From Pascua guehoae (Eukaryota > Basidiomycota > Tremellomycetes > Trichosporonales > Trichosporonaceae): a DNA stretch of 64,000 nucleotides. Both the position numbers and the translations under genes were made by a program. The notes under the pieces are model-generated. The model worked only from the letters and a program-made list of their open reading frames with translations. It had not been told where the DNA came from and did no database searches. Numbering within the stretch: position 1 is the first letter of the stretch; the number at the start of each line of letters is the position of its first letter. Where the stretch lies: contig BCJX01000002.1 of the NCBI GenBank assembly GCA_001600415.1, positions 3,765,865 through 3,829,864 of the forward strand, given 5' to 3'. Below are positions 45,534 through 57,479 of the stretch, one piece after another.

Positions 45534-48500
45534 ATGTCCGCGACGTTCCAGCAAGACCGCGCCTACTTCTCGTGGCTTTTCGTGGCCTCCCGCAACAGTG
45601 ATGAGAGTTGTTTCGGGCATCATACCTTTCGCAACGTACTCTCCATGGGCTGGAGACAGCGGACGGCGTTCCGCACGCGACGGCCGCCCTGTAGCTCAAC
45701 GCGCTCCTCGTAGGCCTCGCTGGCAGCTGGTGCCGTGACAGGAAGGTCAACATCGAGTCGGACAGGCGATCACGGACCACGTTGAACAGCACGCTGGCCA
45801 TACTGGACGGTAGGCACAATCTCCTGATGCAAGTATCTGACATCAGCTGAGTGTGATGGGCAGGGCAAGTGCGCAAGACATTGGTGCCAGCGTCGAGGCG
45901 TGCGCGGGCGAGCGATGCACGAACGGGTGAGTTTACTGTGATTGTCGCGGCTGATTCCAGTGGGGGCCGCGGCCGCTTGTCTGGCGGGGAGCGCGGTGAG
46001 CATGCAAGGGTTGATGAGTGCATGGGTCCCAGGCGCCTGCTCATAACAGCGACACCCGCAGCGCCGCCGTCGGACAACGTCGAGGCTACTATGCACGCCC
46101 TGGGAGTGAGTGACTTTGTGACCAAGCACGTGCTGATGACAGTCTCTACGCCGTCCTATCGCACCGCTCAAGTGCCCAGCACGCACAGCGTATTCGTGAG
46201 CACTCTTGAAACCTAATGGCCCGCTGACATCCAGTGTATGCGCTGCCCACGTCCACGCCGACGCCGGGACCGTCCCCACTCCATGCCGGTTTCCTGGGAC
46301 CCTTTTCCGACGAGGTTCAACACGGCACTCGCCCACAGAATGTTCGCCGATAGCAACCATTTCGACCACGCTGCTTCCGCGCTCGCACGGCTCGTCCCCT
46401 CGTCGCGTTGACGCCATTTACGCGTTCAAGACTTGCCGCGGCCGCTGAAGAGCGGCATGAGCCCGCTGGCGCAGTCTCAGCTCGTCAAACGAGCGTCAAG
46501 CGCGTTGCGGCACGTTCGGCGCTCCCGAAATCAGACCTGGAGAAGACGAACGCTCACTCGGAGCAACAGGCGCGGGACGTTGAAGGCGGCGCGGCGTAGC
46601 TCATCTCTCGATGCCGACGAGAAGCGAGGTCGATCGGTGTTTGCGCAAGGCGGGAAAGGTGGGCCTCAGCTCCATCTCGAAGCTCGGAAATGCGCGAGGG
46701 GGAACAGCGGTCACGTCTCTCGAGAACAGGTCCGCCGCCCAAGACACGTACCCACTAGACGCGCAAACAGGAGATCGAGAACGAGTGCCCTCGAGCCCGC
46801 ACGCATTGACCTCGGTCTCGGAGCGCTGCGAAGGATAGCCCCGCGTCCACGCCGACGAGGCCAAGCGGCCAGCTCGCCGCGTGCGTGGCAGAGTAGGCAT
46901 GGGCCAAAGCCAAGCTTGTCCGACCAATCTAGGATGTCGACGAGCGGCAAGAGATTCTGCGCAGGGCACGGGGCTGCCGGGTAGCCAACTTGACGTCTTC
47001 GAGACAGGCCCACGGCCAGGTCCCCGCCCGCCATCCGCAAGCTCAGTGCCAGCCACGACCAGCTCTCCAGCGACGGCATGCCCATGTCCAGCACAGCTCG
47101 GCGACGAGAGCATGGGACGCTTTGCGACGGCAACATGCTCCGCGCCGACGATGATGCGTTTTGCACCAGCCATGGCACACTCTGCGACCAGCACGACGCC
47201 CTCGGCGGTGACATAGGCATGCTCGAGCAAGTCCACGCCAAGCCTTACCGCCCGCCGACAGCCAATGCGACGAGGCCAAGCGCGAGGGCGCCCAACAGGG
47301 TCCACTTCATCGCTCCACGGTCGCCAGCTCCCAGCCGAGTTTGCCAAATGCTGCGCTCGAGTATCTCGCGATGCAAACGTCGCTGGAGATCCACCCGCGA
47401 GGTCGAGGCAGGCTCGATAACACAGGCTGGCCTCTGGCGAAAAGGTCGGCACAATTGAGCGGCTCACCATCTCGGGTCGGCGTCTCGCAATGTACCTTTC
47501 TGTACCGCCAAGTGGGGGGCTTGCAAACCACTTGCGGTGCCACGCCGCGCGCGCGTCTCTCGCAGTCGTTAAATATTCCAAGCTCGGCAACAACGGACAA
47601 CTTTTTTTCACATGACGGCCACGCTGTCGCTCGAGCGTCGTCTTGAACGCGATAGAGCTTGCCTGGGCCGAGCCGCTTGCAACCGACATGCACGACTTGG
47701 CCTTGGTCCTCATTGGTGAGGTCTGAGACGCCATTGGCCTTGCAGAGCACCACTCCGTCCATCTCCATCGTCTCCGTCCGACACCAATGCCCAGGCGTCT
47801 GTTCTCCGTAGACAAAGGCTCTGTAGATTATGCAAATGCCAGCTCGACATGCTCCCCAGCGGTCCGCGCTCGGCGGTGTGCACACGCGATGCTAGCAGTA
47901 TACGAGAGCCAGCGCTGGCAAAGCCGCCGTAGCCGCCGAGCCTGTTGACGTGCTAGAGCCCGAGCTTGAGCAGAGACTGAGCTAGCCAAAGTCGACGTGG
48001 GGCAACTGGACGGCATCCACGGACGGTGTCAGTCGTGCGCGAGATTATCAGCCGCGCGACAATGCCAAGCTGGCGACGGTCTCCGTGCCTGCATACCCGA
48101 GGCCGAGCTGGACGCCGACCGCGCCGATATCCTCGATGCCGACCTCTGTGCTCCAGCAGCGTATGGACAGAAAACAGCAATCGCAATGCCCACGCCGCTG
48201 CTGCCGCCACAACCGTTGTACGATTCCAGGTTCGCGGTATTGCTATCGTGATGGAAAGGCCGTCGTGATGGACAAGGAGCATGGCCGACCATGCTGCATG
48301 CGCGCTGGAAGGTGCCACAACCCGTGCCGCCAAGGCAAGAGTACCCGTGGCTTTGCACGCCTCCCGAGCGGGCCACAACAAGATCCGGTCTCTCAGCACC
48401 AAGCCAAAAGAGATCCAAGCGCGCAGTCGAGACGTTTAACCTGGTGTGACCAAAGGGCATGCGCTCGAGGGCGGCGGTCCAGGCCGGGAGGCGAGCATGA

Positions 48501-49087
48501 CCCAAATCGGCTCACTCGAGCGACCCGCTAGACACGGCGTGCTGTCTACTGGGCACGCGCGTCGTGGCCCTCGCTATCCTCTGTCCCTCGGTGGTCTGAC
48601 GTCGTTTTCTGTCTATATGTCGGCGTTGCGAGCGAGTGGAGCGCGGGCACGACGTGCAGGATGTGCATCCTGGACATAAGTAGCCATAAACTCTGGGTCT
48701 TTTCTGCCGAGAGTAGGAAGTGTGCTTGTCGTGCACCGACGACCTTCCCGCGGGTATCCAAAAGGCCGACTCGCCGTCGGCAAGCCAAGCCGAGGCGCAC
48801 TGGAATCAGCAGCCACAGTGGCGGCCAGTCATCTTGTCGTCGCGCTGTGCAGCGCCGGGGACAGGCGAGCCAGCTGCTTGCGCATGCAAGTCATTGTTCA
48901 CCGCCCACGCTCGACCAGGCGCTCTGGTGGTAGCACCGTGTCGCCGCTTCCATCTCGTGGCCTGGTGTCGGGGAGCCGAGCCCCCTAACCCTAACCCTGC
49001 ACTCTTCTACAGGTGTGGCAGAAAGGCGTCGACCCGCTCAAGGCGGCTGGGAGCTGGAATCGCATCGCTCGCGAGGCTGGTATCTGA
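45534..49087 (+). pseudogene. Cassette gene A, copy 3: heavily decayed
   Basis: The leader (45,350-45,533) and start region align with copy 2, but from exon 1 onward many small insertions and deletions destroy every frame. Landmarks remain in order: an FRNV/FRKAY-like start, ACATCAGCTGAGTGTGATGG matching the second exon, CTCTACGCCGTCC matching the fifth exon, coiled-coil-like patches, and the last-intron region (AACTCTGGGTCTTTTCTG near 48,690 in both copies). The final exon (CGTGCACCGACGACCTT near 48,736; GGAATCGCATCGCTCGC near 49,060) is also present. Splice donor and acceptor of the last intron are mutated. The 3' end still reads like copy 2 up to its TGA. Confidence 0.75.
48981..48998 (-). 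repeat. Interstitial telomere-like motif
   Basis: CCCCCTAACCCTAACCCT lies inside the decayed gene A, where copy 2 has ordinary coding sequence. Read on the minus strand it is AGGGTTAGGGTTAGGGGG, mixing 6-bp and 8-bp telomere units. Confidence 0.8.
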
Positions 49088-49367
49088 GATAATGTTTATA
49101 GAGCACATGCATGGAGTTTGTGTATACACGAGCCGGGTGCAGCGGGACACTGGTACACTGGTGGGGCGAAGACTGGTTGCTGGAGATGGTACGACTGGGA
49201 CCCTGAGCCCGGACTTGGACCCTGAGGCGTGCTGCGGTGGCAATGGGTCTATGCACCCCATGGCTGCTGTGGGTGGCGACACTTCTACCTTTCTCGGTCA
49301 CGACTCGTCTTTCTCTCCTCATTGCTTCTCTGCTCGCCATTCACCACCATCTCGCTCGCCACCCACA

Positions 49368-50860
49368 ATGGACGACTTGGCGATCACCCTAGACCATTTC
49401 GATGCATCCGAGTGCTCATGACGACGCGGAGGTTGACGTCTATGATACTGGCGCTCACTTACCAGCAGAGCCCGAGCTGCCGACCGTCTACGACACTGAG
49501 CACGGAGCCGCAGCAGCACAACGGCTGATTAGCTGCTGACGACGACGCGTCGGCTTCACGATGCCGTCCATGTGGTGCCAGGAATCACGCCGGAACATGT
49601 CTTGCCCTTACGTTCGAGACAGCATCCAGCACTCGACCACTACATCCATCGCGGCATACCATGCGGCAATCCAGGCCGAGCATGCAGCTCGCTGCGCAGA
49701 CCCAAGGGACAGCGTCATTGCCTACAATGGCGCATCAAGATGCATCTGCGCACGCCTGCACGCCTCTGCTCGTTCGTCTCGTCCCAGAGCCCCAAGGGAC
49801 CGATTCTCTTGCCTGATTTGATTGTGAGGTCGCAGCTTGAGACGCCGACGTGAACCTGCACGCCCCGCCGCGCCGAGGCGAGACCCAGCCATGCCCCTCG
49901 ACGGGCCGCGCCGACTCTGGCATCCGAGCTCGACGCCCCGTTCTGCCTCGTACCGAATGCGCCCCATCCACAGTCCCCGCACCACACAGCTGCCGACAGC
50001 ACCCCAGGGAGCGGCGACAGGGAGCACGAGCGGCACCGTAAGACCCTCGCGTCCCCAACTGGGCTCAGCATGGCCTCTGTTTCCCGGGCTCGACGATACG
50101 GCGTCCGTCGCTCCGCACGCCGTTCGCGGGACGGTCTGGCGCCTGGGATCATGGAGCTTGTTGGATCTAACATCGACCGCAACGTCTGGGCCGATCGGTC
50201 ACACAGATTTAGGGCAGACAACTTTGGGCAGACACTGCTGTCCTTGCTCTGTCGGACCGAACACGATCTTGCTGTTTCGCGCATCACCGGGGACAGCTGC
50301 AGAGCTGGGGGCCATCAGGGCGGGCATCTGGGACGGTCCACGACACGTGTGGGGACCCGACACTGGCGTCTGGGCATGTCGTCTCGGAGAGTTTTCTCGT
50401 CTGCACCTCGCGGCTCGTGCTGGGGATCCCCGAGTGCGCGGCCGCCCTTCCAGCATCTCTGGCGTGGGGGGGGGGGGGGTGGAGTTCTGTGGCGACGATT
50501 TGGTAGGTCGTGTGATGTGTCATGGCTGACTTTTGGGTATCACGTTGCAGCGGCATGGCGCGATGGCTTTGACCCAACGCAGACTACGGCGGACAGCGAC
50601 GCTGTCGAGAGGCCGATTTGAGACGAAGCGGGACTGGCTCTGCACGCGGACACCCGGACCGCGAACATCCCCCCCAGCTTCAGCTCTTGGAACGTCCGAG
50701 CTCGTCCTGCGCACAGCCTGAGCGCATGCTCGATGAGTTGTGCGACGCGTGGGCGTCTGGGAAGGGCCGTGGCGGGGCCTGGCGTGGACCGAAGTCGACT
50801 GATGATCGGGCAGGGGGCAACCCAGCGCACCCTCGGCGCGGCTAGTGCAAGGATCGACAC
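49368..50860 (+). pseudogene. Cassette gene B, copy 3: heavily decayed
   Basis: The leader and first 15 codons (MDDLAITLDHFDA) equal copy 2, then a TGA ends the frame. Further on, pieces of the family remain in scattered frames: HPALDHYIHRGIP-type DNA near 49,640 equals the IQHSTTTSTAAY region, GPNTILL and IRAGIWDGP near 50,250-50,340 equal the VGPEH and GAIWQGP segments, and CGCGATGGCTTTGACCCAAC near 50,560 equals the segment after the second intron. A run of 12 G sits at about 50,465-50,480. Confidence 0.7.
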
Positions 50861-50899
50861 CAGCGCTCCTCTTGGCTCGACAGCCTGACGTGTCAAGGC

Positions 50900-51235
50900 T
50901 CGCGTCCTGTCTACTCGTCGCCTCGTCGAGGCTCGCGTCCTGTCTACTCGTCCTGTCTCGCGTCCTGTCTCGCGTCCTGTCTCGCGTCCTGTCTCGCGTC
51001 CTGTCTCGCGTCCTGTCTCGCGTCGAGGCTCGCGTCCTGTCTGCTCGTCGAGGCTCCTGTCCTGTCTGCTCGTCGCCTCGTCGCCTCTCTGCGCGTCGCC
51101 TTGTCGAGGCTCGTATCCTGTCTGCGCATCGCCAATCTGTCGCCTCGTCGAGGCCGAGGCTCGCATCCTGTCGCCTCGGCAACCCGCCTCGTCGAGGCTC
51201 GACAACCTGTCTGCGTGTCGCCTCGTCTCGGCTCT
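50900..51235 (+). repeat. Simple repeat including a perfect 12-bp array
   Basis: At 50951-51022 the 12-mer TCCTGTCTCGCG repeats six times perfectly. Around it, to 50,900 and 51,235, are imperfect CGCCTCGTCGAGGCTCG units, many of them palindromic. It follows the decayed gene B copy 3, as a related repeat follows copy 2. Confidence 0.85.
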
Positions 51236-54200
51236 TGCGGTCCTCCCTCCGGCTCCCTAACCCTATGTATCCCGCGCGCCCCTCTATGCGCCGCTCGCTG
51301 CTTGCCCCGCTCGCTGCATGCCCTGACTCTCGCCCCGCTCGTGCGCACGAGTAGCCGTGGACTGGGCCTTGACTCGTCTACATTTGTATTTCAGCATGAA
51401 TCGGTGTTCAACCCCTGCAACAGGACCAGGCCGTTGGACACGAGGTTGGGTTTGCAAGGCCGGGGCTGGTTGCTGTATAATGTGCGCGGGGATGCTTATT
51501 CCACATGCTCCACGGCCCACTCCGTATGTCTGGTCTGGCTAGAGCCCTGACCACAGATGTATTGAATCAGCACGACGATAACCCGACGCACGACGCCCAA
51601 ACACAGCGACTGGGCCTGCTCCTTGAGTAGTGATAGTTTGGAGGGGTTGTCCATACCTACGCGTCCGACGAGGAGGGTCAGCACACCGGCGATGAGGGCC
51701 AGGACTCTGACGACCACGGCAACCCGGCGGAGCATGGGTACGACGACCAGGACGCGTACGACGACCAAGAGTAGCACCCGGGCGGGTGACTGAGCGCAAC
51801 AACGCCAGCCGCCTGCTTGTCCTCGTGTGGATATCTGACAGCATCCTTGGTGTCATTGTGTCCAACACGCGTGACTCTCTTGCGCTGGAACACTTGCAAA
51901 GCCTGGTACACCCGCTGACTGCATGTTTACGTCTTGTCGGGAGCAATGTAGGATGAAAGTGCTCACCGAGTGTATAGCACGCATGGCCGCTGAGCGTGCT
52001 TGCGACGGCGTGTGGTGTGTGCGAGGCGAGTCTGGGGAATACGTGCCTCCCGGTCGGTGATCACAGTGGCCGTGTCTTCCGTGCAAGAGTCGTATCTGTT
52101 GATTGACCCGAGCTCGCATCTCGATCGAACGCAGTAAATAGGCCATCTTGGTAAGCTGTATTCAACATGCATCGCTCTATCCCTCGCGCGACAGTATCGG
52201 TGTGCGTAACATAACGATGCGTCTGAGATGTTGTAGTAGAGTGATAGAGCGATGCATGAATCGAGCGTAGGGCACGCGGGCTGAAATAGCGTCGTCGCGC
52301 GCGCCCGCGGCGCGCGCGTGCGCCGAGGCTCGAGTACCTACAACCCTACAACATGAGAGTCCTGGACGTGAAAAGGCTTCCTGTCGACACGATCTGTACG
52401 CATCGCTGGGTCACGGAGATAGGCCTGCGGTCAGCACACTGGGACTCTTTCACGGGAGGCAGCGTGGGTACGCTTCCGTGTCGCTTTGCTGTCACTAAGG
52501 ACGGGGCGCGGGAGCTGGGAATGGCGGTCCTGTGGTCCCGCGCTGGTACCCGACCTCAAACGGCAGCGGCGGAGCGAGCAAGTGTCCGTTGATGAGGGGA
52601 AGGTGGCGGGAGGGGATAGTTACTCTAAGGAAGAAGTGCAATGGAGCGAACGAGGAAGGGAGGGAGGAAGCCTGTATAGCACAACCCCGAGGGCTTGGAC
52701 ATTGTCGGTTGTGACAGGTCGGCGTCTACGAGGCGTATAGCCCTAGGAACGCGTCTTTGCGAAGTGGCGCGGCGGTGTCAAGCTGTCGGCTCACAAGACG
52801 CCTGGGGGCAGACGGCCGGCTCTGTCTCTGGCTACCCCTTGAGCCAGTCGTCCGTCGGTGCCCTTCATGGAGAGCCATACGTCACGAAAGGTGAGCAATG
52901 TTGTAGTGAGCGCTGGAGTACACACACATGATGCTGGCCACAACATGACGGCGTAAGCGATCCGAAGGGTACTATGCGAGGCAGGATATACCTGTGAGTA
53001 ATAGAGCGATGGAATGAGTATATGCTGAACGCGCGTGGAGGGTCGAGGGCTCCTAACACCTGCGTGTGAGCGCGTGCCAGGCTCGAGTCCGTACAACAAG
53101 CTGGACTCGCCCGGGTCTTGCGTCGCCTGAGTTCAGAGTCGGTTAACAGTTAATGCTTTAATACCTGATTTGTTAGCTTGAATACGTGTATACCAGAATT
53201 GTCGTGACCATACCAAGAGTCTCTAGCGCGTACGTACGGGGGTTAGGGGGTCGAGCGGCACCCGTTTGTCGTTGACGCCGCAGGTTCTGGTCTGTGGTGG
53301 GCACAAATTTGAATTAACCTTTTCATCAGCGTGGAGTCGGTAAATATCCTTGGCAGCTGGGGATGGCGGCCCTGTTTGCTTGAGTGTTTTCCCCACGTAA
53401 CCGACCTCGGCGTCGACGAATGGCATTTGGGATAAGGGGAGCCGGCGGCCACGAGGGCGCGATGCACGTGCATGTGTGGTCGTACGCACTCTGCGGCGAC
53501 TGGTCGGCGTGCGTGTACGAGTGACAGCGAGCACGCCGAGTTGGGTATACCCACAGGAATGCATCTTTGAAAATTACGGGTTGTCAAGCTCTTTCGCAAT
53601 ATCAAGTATAGCCAGCCCCCTATACTCTGGCAGCCGCTTTGCCCAGTCTTGCTGTCATTCGTGAGCCGCACATGCGTCCGAAACACGAGTATTGAGCGAG
53701 GCAGCTCGCCTGCGACTATTAGAGGCTGGGCCGTTTGTACGACCGGGCGTGGGTCCAAGCCTGGAGAACAAATTACGCGGGCAGAATAGAATACTCGTGG
53801 AGTACACGATATTTTCCCGGACCGGACTCGACGAGGGATTAAATGGTCCGCAGATTAAGCTGAGCGCCGATCCCCGGGGGGGTACAGGATAATCAGAGGT
53901 GGGGAGCTCAAAATGCACGCATCACCTGGCAGAAGTGGGTTAAGTGAGTATAGGTAGCGTGGGGTCGGTCGAGGACACGTGCGAGCGCGCGTGAGGCTCC
54001 AGTCCCTGCAACATTAACTACGGGGTGAAAACCACAGAGCTTGCTCGCCCAACAGCACCCTTCACTTGATCAGAAGTGCGAACGCTCTCCATACAAGCCC
54101 AGCGACGATTTTGTGCGAGGTGCGATTGCCATTGGAAGGCCGCGATCATTGCGACTGCATGCCGTGCTTATTGACAGGCGAGATTAAGAAATAAATTACA

Positions 54201-54949
54201 GGGGGGCTTGGCGCAGAACATGACGATGCTCAACTGGCGGCCCAGCCCGCACTTTTTTTGCAATCGCAAGACACGATTCTCAAAGTCCTCGAAGTCCCGT
54301 GTGTCTCATGCATTGATCTCACGGCTGTGTGCCAACGGTCTCGCGCTCGTCTGGCATTGTACAATAATAATGGAATATTTTTTGGAGTATTTTGCTACGT
54401 TTCTATAGCCTCACACAGGTACAAGGGAAGTAGGATGCAACCTTGTCGGGAGACGCTCAGTAGATATGCACGGAATTACTGGCTTGTCGGCGGATCGCCA
54501 GCTTTAAAGTGTCGCTGAAGAAGTTGTACACGCTCTGGGACACGTTCTCAGCTGTGAACATGAAGCGAGTTGCCCTCTGGATGGAATGTTGGATGTATCG
54601 CACTGCAGCCGAGTTGGCAGGTCACGATTTCTTCAAAAAGACGGGAAGGTGTCGCGTAGAGGTATAGTGTAATAGCACCACGAAGCCGCGCTATACCCAA
54701 AAGGTACTGGGGACGCGGCTGAGAGCGTGGACTATTACAATGCTACGAGACGCGGGGGCGTCCAGCGTGGCCATCGGAGTATTTTAGATTACTCTCCATA
54801 CTTCAAACCAGCATCCACGGACAGGACAAATTCTGGACGCTCAACACCTCTCATTATGTACGGACGCCGAGTCTACAATAATCTCGAGTAGCGGCCATTA
54901 GGGGGAGGGAGAGCACGTGCCAGTGTTAAGGTGCTACGCCGCCCGAGTA
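51236..54949. other. Subtelomeric region without recognisable genes
   Basis: About 3.7 kb in which no frame on either strand has recognisable motifs. It contains telomere-like CCCTAACCCTAT at 51254, GGGGGTTAGGGGG at 53238-53250, and an inverted repeat at 52,166-52,258 (listed separately). Composition turns AT-richer from about 53,700 to 54,900. I see no intact mobile element. Confidence 0.45.
52166..52258. repeat. 16-bp perfect inverted repeat with 61-bp spacer
   Basis: CATGCATCGCTCTATC at 52166-52181 is exactly complementary to GATAGAGCGATGCATG at 52243-52258. A partial third copy (AATAGAGCGATGGAATG) lies near 52,998. It could form a hairpin or be the footprint of a small palindromic element. 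Confidence 0.8.
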
Positions 54950-56900
54950 ACACGCCAGCCGCCTGTGGTACATGACGAGGCGCGATGCTCGTGTCGTCGC
55001 AGAGGCTTGAAAGACCATCTGGTGAGACCAGTTCGAGCGAAACGGCCGGGACGTGTCCCCCGGACATGTTGAGTACATGCCGGCTGGTGTCGACAACCAA
55101 TCGTCGCGGTAAGAGGCGTGCACTAGGCCCCGCGACGAAACCGAGCACGCCATGGGACACAGTTCGCGAGACATGGCCGTGGCCGTTCCACAAGACGATG
55201 TGAGATATTGTGCAAAGTGCATGTCACGATACAAAAAGGCAAAGGCCTAGTCGTCGTAGTCTGTACATGAACGGGGCGGGAAGACGCGTGTTACTGAGGC
55301 CCCTAATCAGCTTCACTGACGCCAAATACTGCACGAGGTTGTTGCGGCTAAACTGTTGGCCGATTGACCCACAGGTATCCTCCCGGGGACGTCGTCGCAG
55401 CAACTCGAGGCGCCAGAGCTCACGAGAAAGCTGTTGGAGCCGGGGAGCGCGTGAAGCGGCCGCCCGTACCGCAGGAGCTCGCACGGCGCGCGTGGTCGGA
55501 CACTTGAGTAGGCCAACGGCATCGGCGCCACGGCCGGCATCTCGAGGGGCCGCGCGACGGAGTTTATTGGCGAATGCTCATTGGACAGTTTCCAATGTCT
55601 CGGCACGCGGGTTGGATTCACACGGAGTGAGCTTGAGTATGAGCACGAGCAACACTGGTTGTGCGGCACCCCGAAGGGCGGCTCCATCCCAAGCGTGCCA
55701 CAAACCTCCGCCTGGGGGATATCGGTCGTGTTCTCGAGATCGCCCTCGTGATGTTGAGTACGGGTGCATGAAGCCCAGTCGCAGGCTGGCATGAACGGAG
55801 GGCTCCAGCGGGTGCCGACGCGCATGTGTGTGGGTTCCGTCAACGACGGGGGGAGACCACGTCCGTCGGCAGAGCGAGGGGTTATAGGGACCGCATATTA
55901 AGCACATGCCCGCTGGTCTCGGGGCAATGGCACGAGTTGAGCCTTGGGAAGTGTCGCGAGTAACTCGAGAACACCGCGGGACAGATTGCCAGACATGAAC
56001 GTGGTCGTTCCACCAGGCCGCCTGTGGGATATGGCGAGGCGCGATGCTCGTGTCGTCGCAGAGGCATGAAGCTTGAAAGACAATCTTCCGGTGAGACCAG
56101 TTTGAACGAAGGCGCTGGGGACGTGGCCCGGGACATGTCGAGGGCTGGTGTCGACAAAGGTCCCTTCTGAGAGTGTCACGCGTAACCGAGAGCACACCAC
56201 AGGACACAGTTCGAGACATGGCAGTGGCCGTTCCACCAGACGAAAGTGCATCCCACGATGCGTGAGGGGGCAGGCGGACGCGTGTTCAGACGCCCCAGCT
56301 CCACGGGGCATTAGGGGATGGCCCACAGGCGTCCTGTCGGGGACACGGCCGTCGCAGCAACTGGAGGCGGCAGAGCTCACGAGGCAAGCGTGTTGGAGCT
56401 GGGCAGCGCTGGCACGACGTGGTCGGACACCACTAGGCCAACGGCATGGAGTGCATCGGCGCCACGGCCGGCGCCTCGAGGAGCCGCACGACGAAGTGCA
56501 TTGGCGAACGCTCGGTGGACGGTATTCTGTCTTGACACTGGTCATAACGCACGCAGGTTGTGTTTACACGGAGCGAGCTTGAGAATAGGTGCAACGTGCG
56601 TCTGGTTCCATCCCCAAGGCTTCGTCTGGTCGTGTGAGGTCCGACTGGCCATATCCGGTGCACCGTCGACGCCTCACGACGGGAAAGGCAAGACCGAGCT
56701 GGGAACCGAGTTCCAGAGACCCTCAATCCGCTACGAGGGCATCAAGCCTTGCACCCGGAGCGTACGGGGTTGTCACGAGCACTTGCTGCCGGCCGACTGA
56801 CCCACAGGCATGTCCAGGGACGCCACGCCGTGGTCGCAGCAACGAGAGCGGCCAGCGGATAACGAGACAAGCGCGTTGGAGCCGACGGGTAAAGTGATCG
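54950..56900. repeat. Degenerate subtelomeric direct repeats, about 0.5-1 kb units
   Basis: Block 54,957-55,100 (GCGATGCTCGTGTCGTCGCAGAGG and following) recurs at 56,025-56,160. ACACAGTTCG...GAGACATGGC...GTGGCCGTTCCAC at 55,158 recurs at 56,205. GTAGGCCAACGGCATCGGCGC-type DNA at 55,508 recurs at 56,428. A third partial unit, GACCCACAGG...GTCGCAGCAAC...GTTGGAGC, is found at 55,368, 56,318 and 56,798. Identity is roughly 75-90% by eye. No coding function is seen. Confidence 0.75.
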
Positions 56901-56954
56901 CACACGCCCGTGTCGCATGGAATAGGTTGGTCCCCATGAGGGCAGACTGCCGGC

Positions 56955-57125
56955 GCAAGGAGAGACGATGAGAGACGACGACGAGAGAGACGATGAGAGG
57001 AGACGAGAGGAGACAGTGACGAGTGGCGACAGTGAGGAGATGACGAGAGAGACGATGAGTGGAGAGGAGACGACGAACGGCGAGCGGTGAGGCGAGGCGA
57101 GGCGAGGCGAGGCGAGACGCGACCA
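56955..57125 (+). repeat. Purine-rich GAGAC/GAGGC simple repeats
   Basis: GAGAGACGATGAGAG-type repeats run from about 56,955 to 57,070. GAGGC then repeats about six times near 57,090-57,118. Antisense Ser/Leu/Arg frames over this stretch are by-products. Confidence 0.8.
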
Positions 57126-57479
57126 CGCTGATGAGATGGATGACCAAGAGCCGACGAGATGACGACGAGACGCCGTCTCCCGGTCGGATGTGTCACGAAT
57201 GGGCGCTTGAGGCGTCGGCCGCCTGGTCGTGCCGCTCCACCTCCAGTGGAACACGTGCGTCTGCCCAGCAGCATCGTGATGGCCGTTCGAGAGATGAGAC
57301 TATTGTTGCGCGGCTTCAGAGCACGACTCGCACGTCAGGAGAGTTGGGACAACGAGGAGACAAACTGCGGGTCGTTACGGGGGCCGTGCGACGAGACGAC
57401 GTCCGCCCGTCGGCAGAGCGATGAGACGGGTGGATGGATGGGCCTCTAAGTGACGGATGCGTCGCCCGGACCACGGTTG

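Noticed and set aside
50951..51022. Repetitive polypeptide gene (SRVLSRVL-type)
   Set aside because: The peptide repeat follows directly from the 12-bp DNA satellite; all frames on both strands are equally open.
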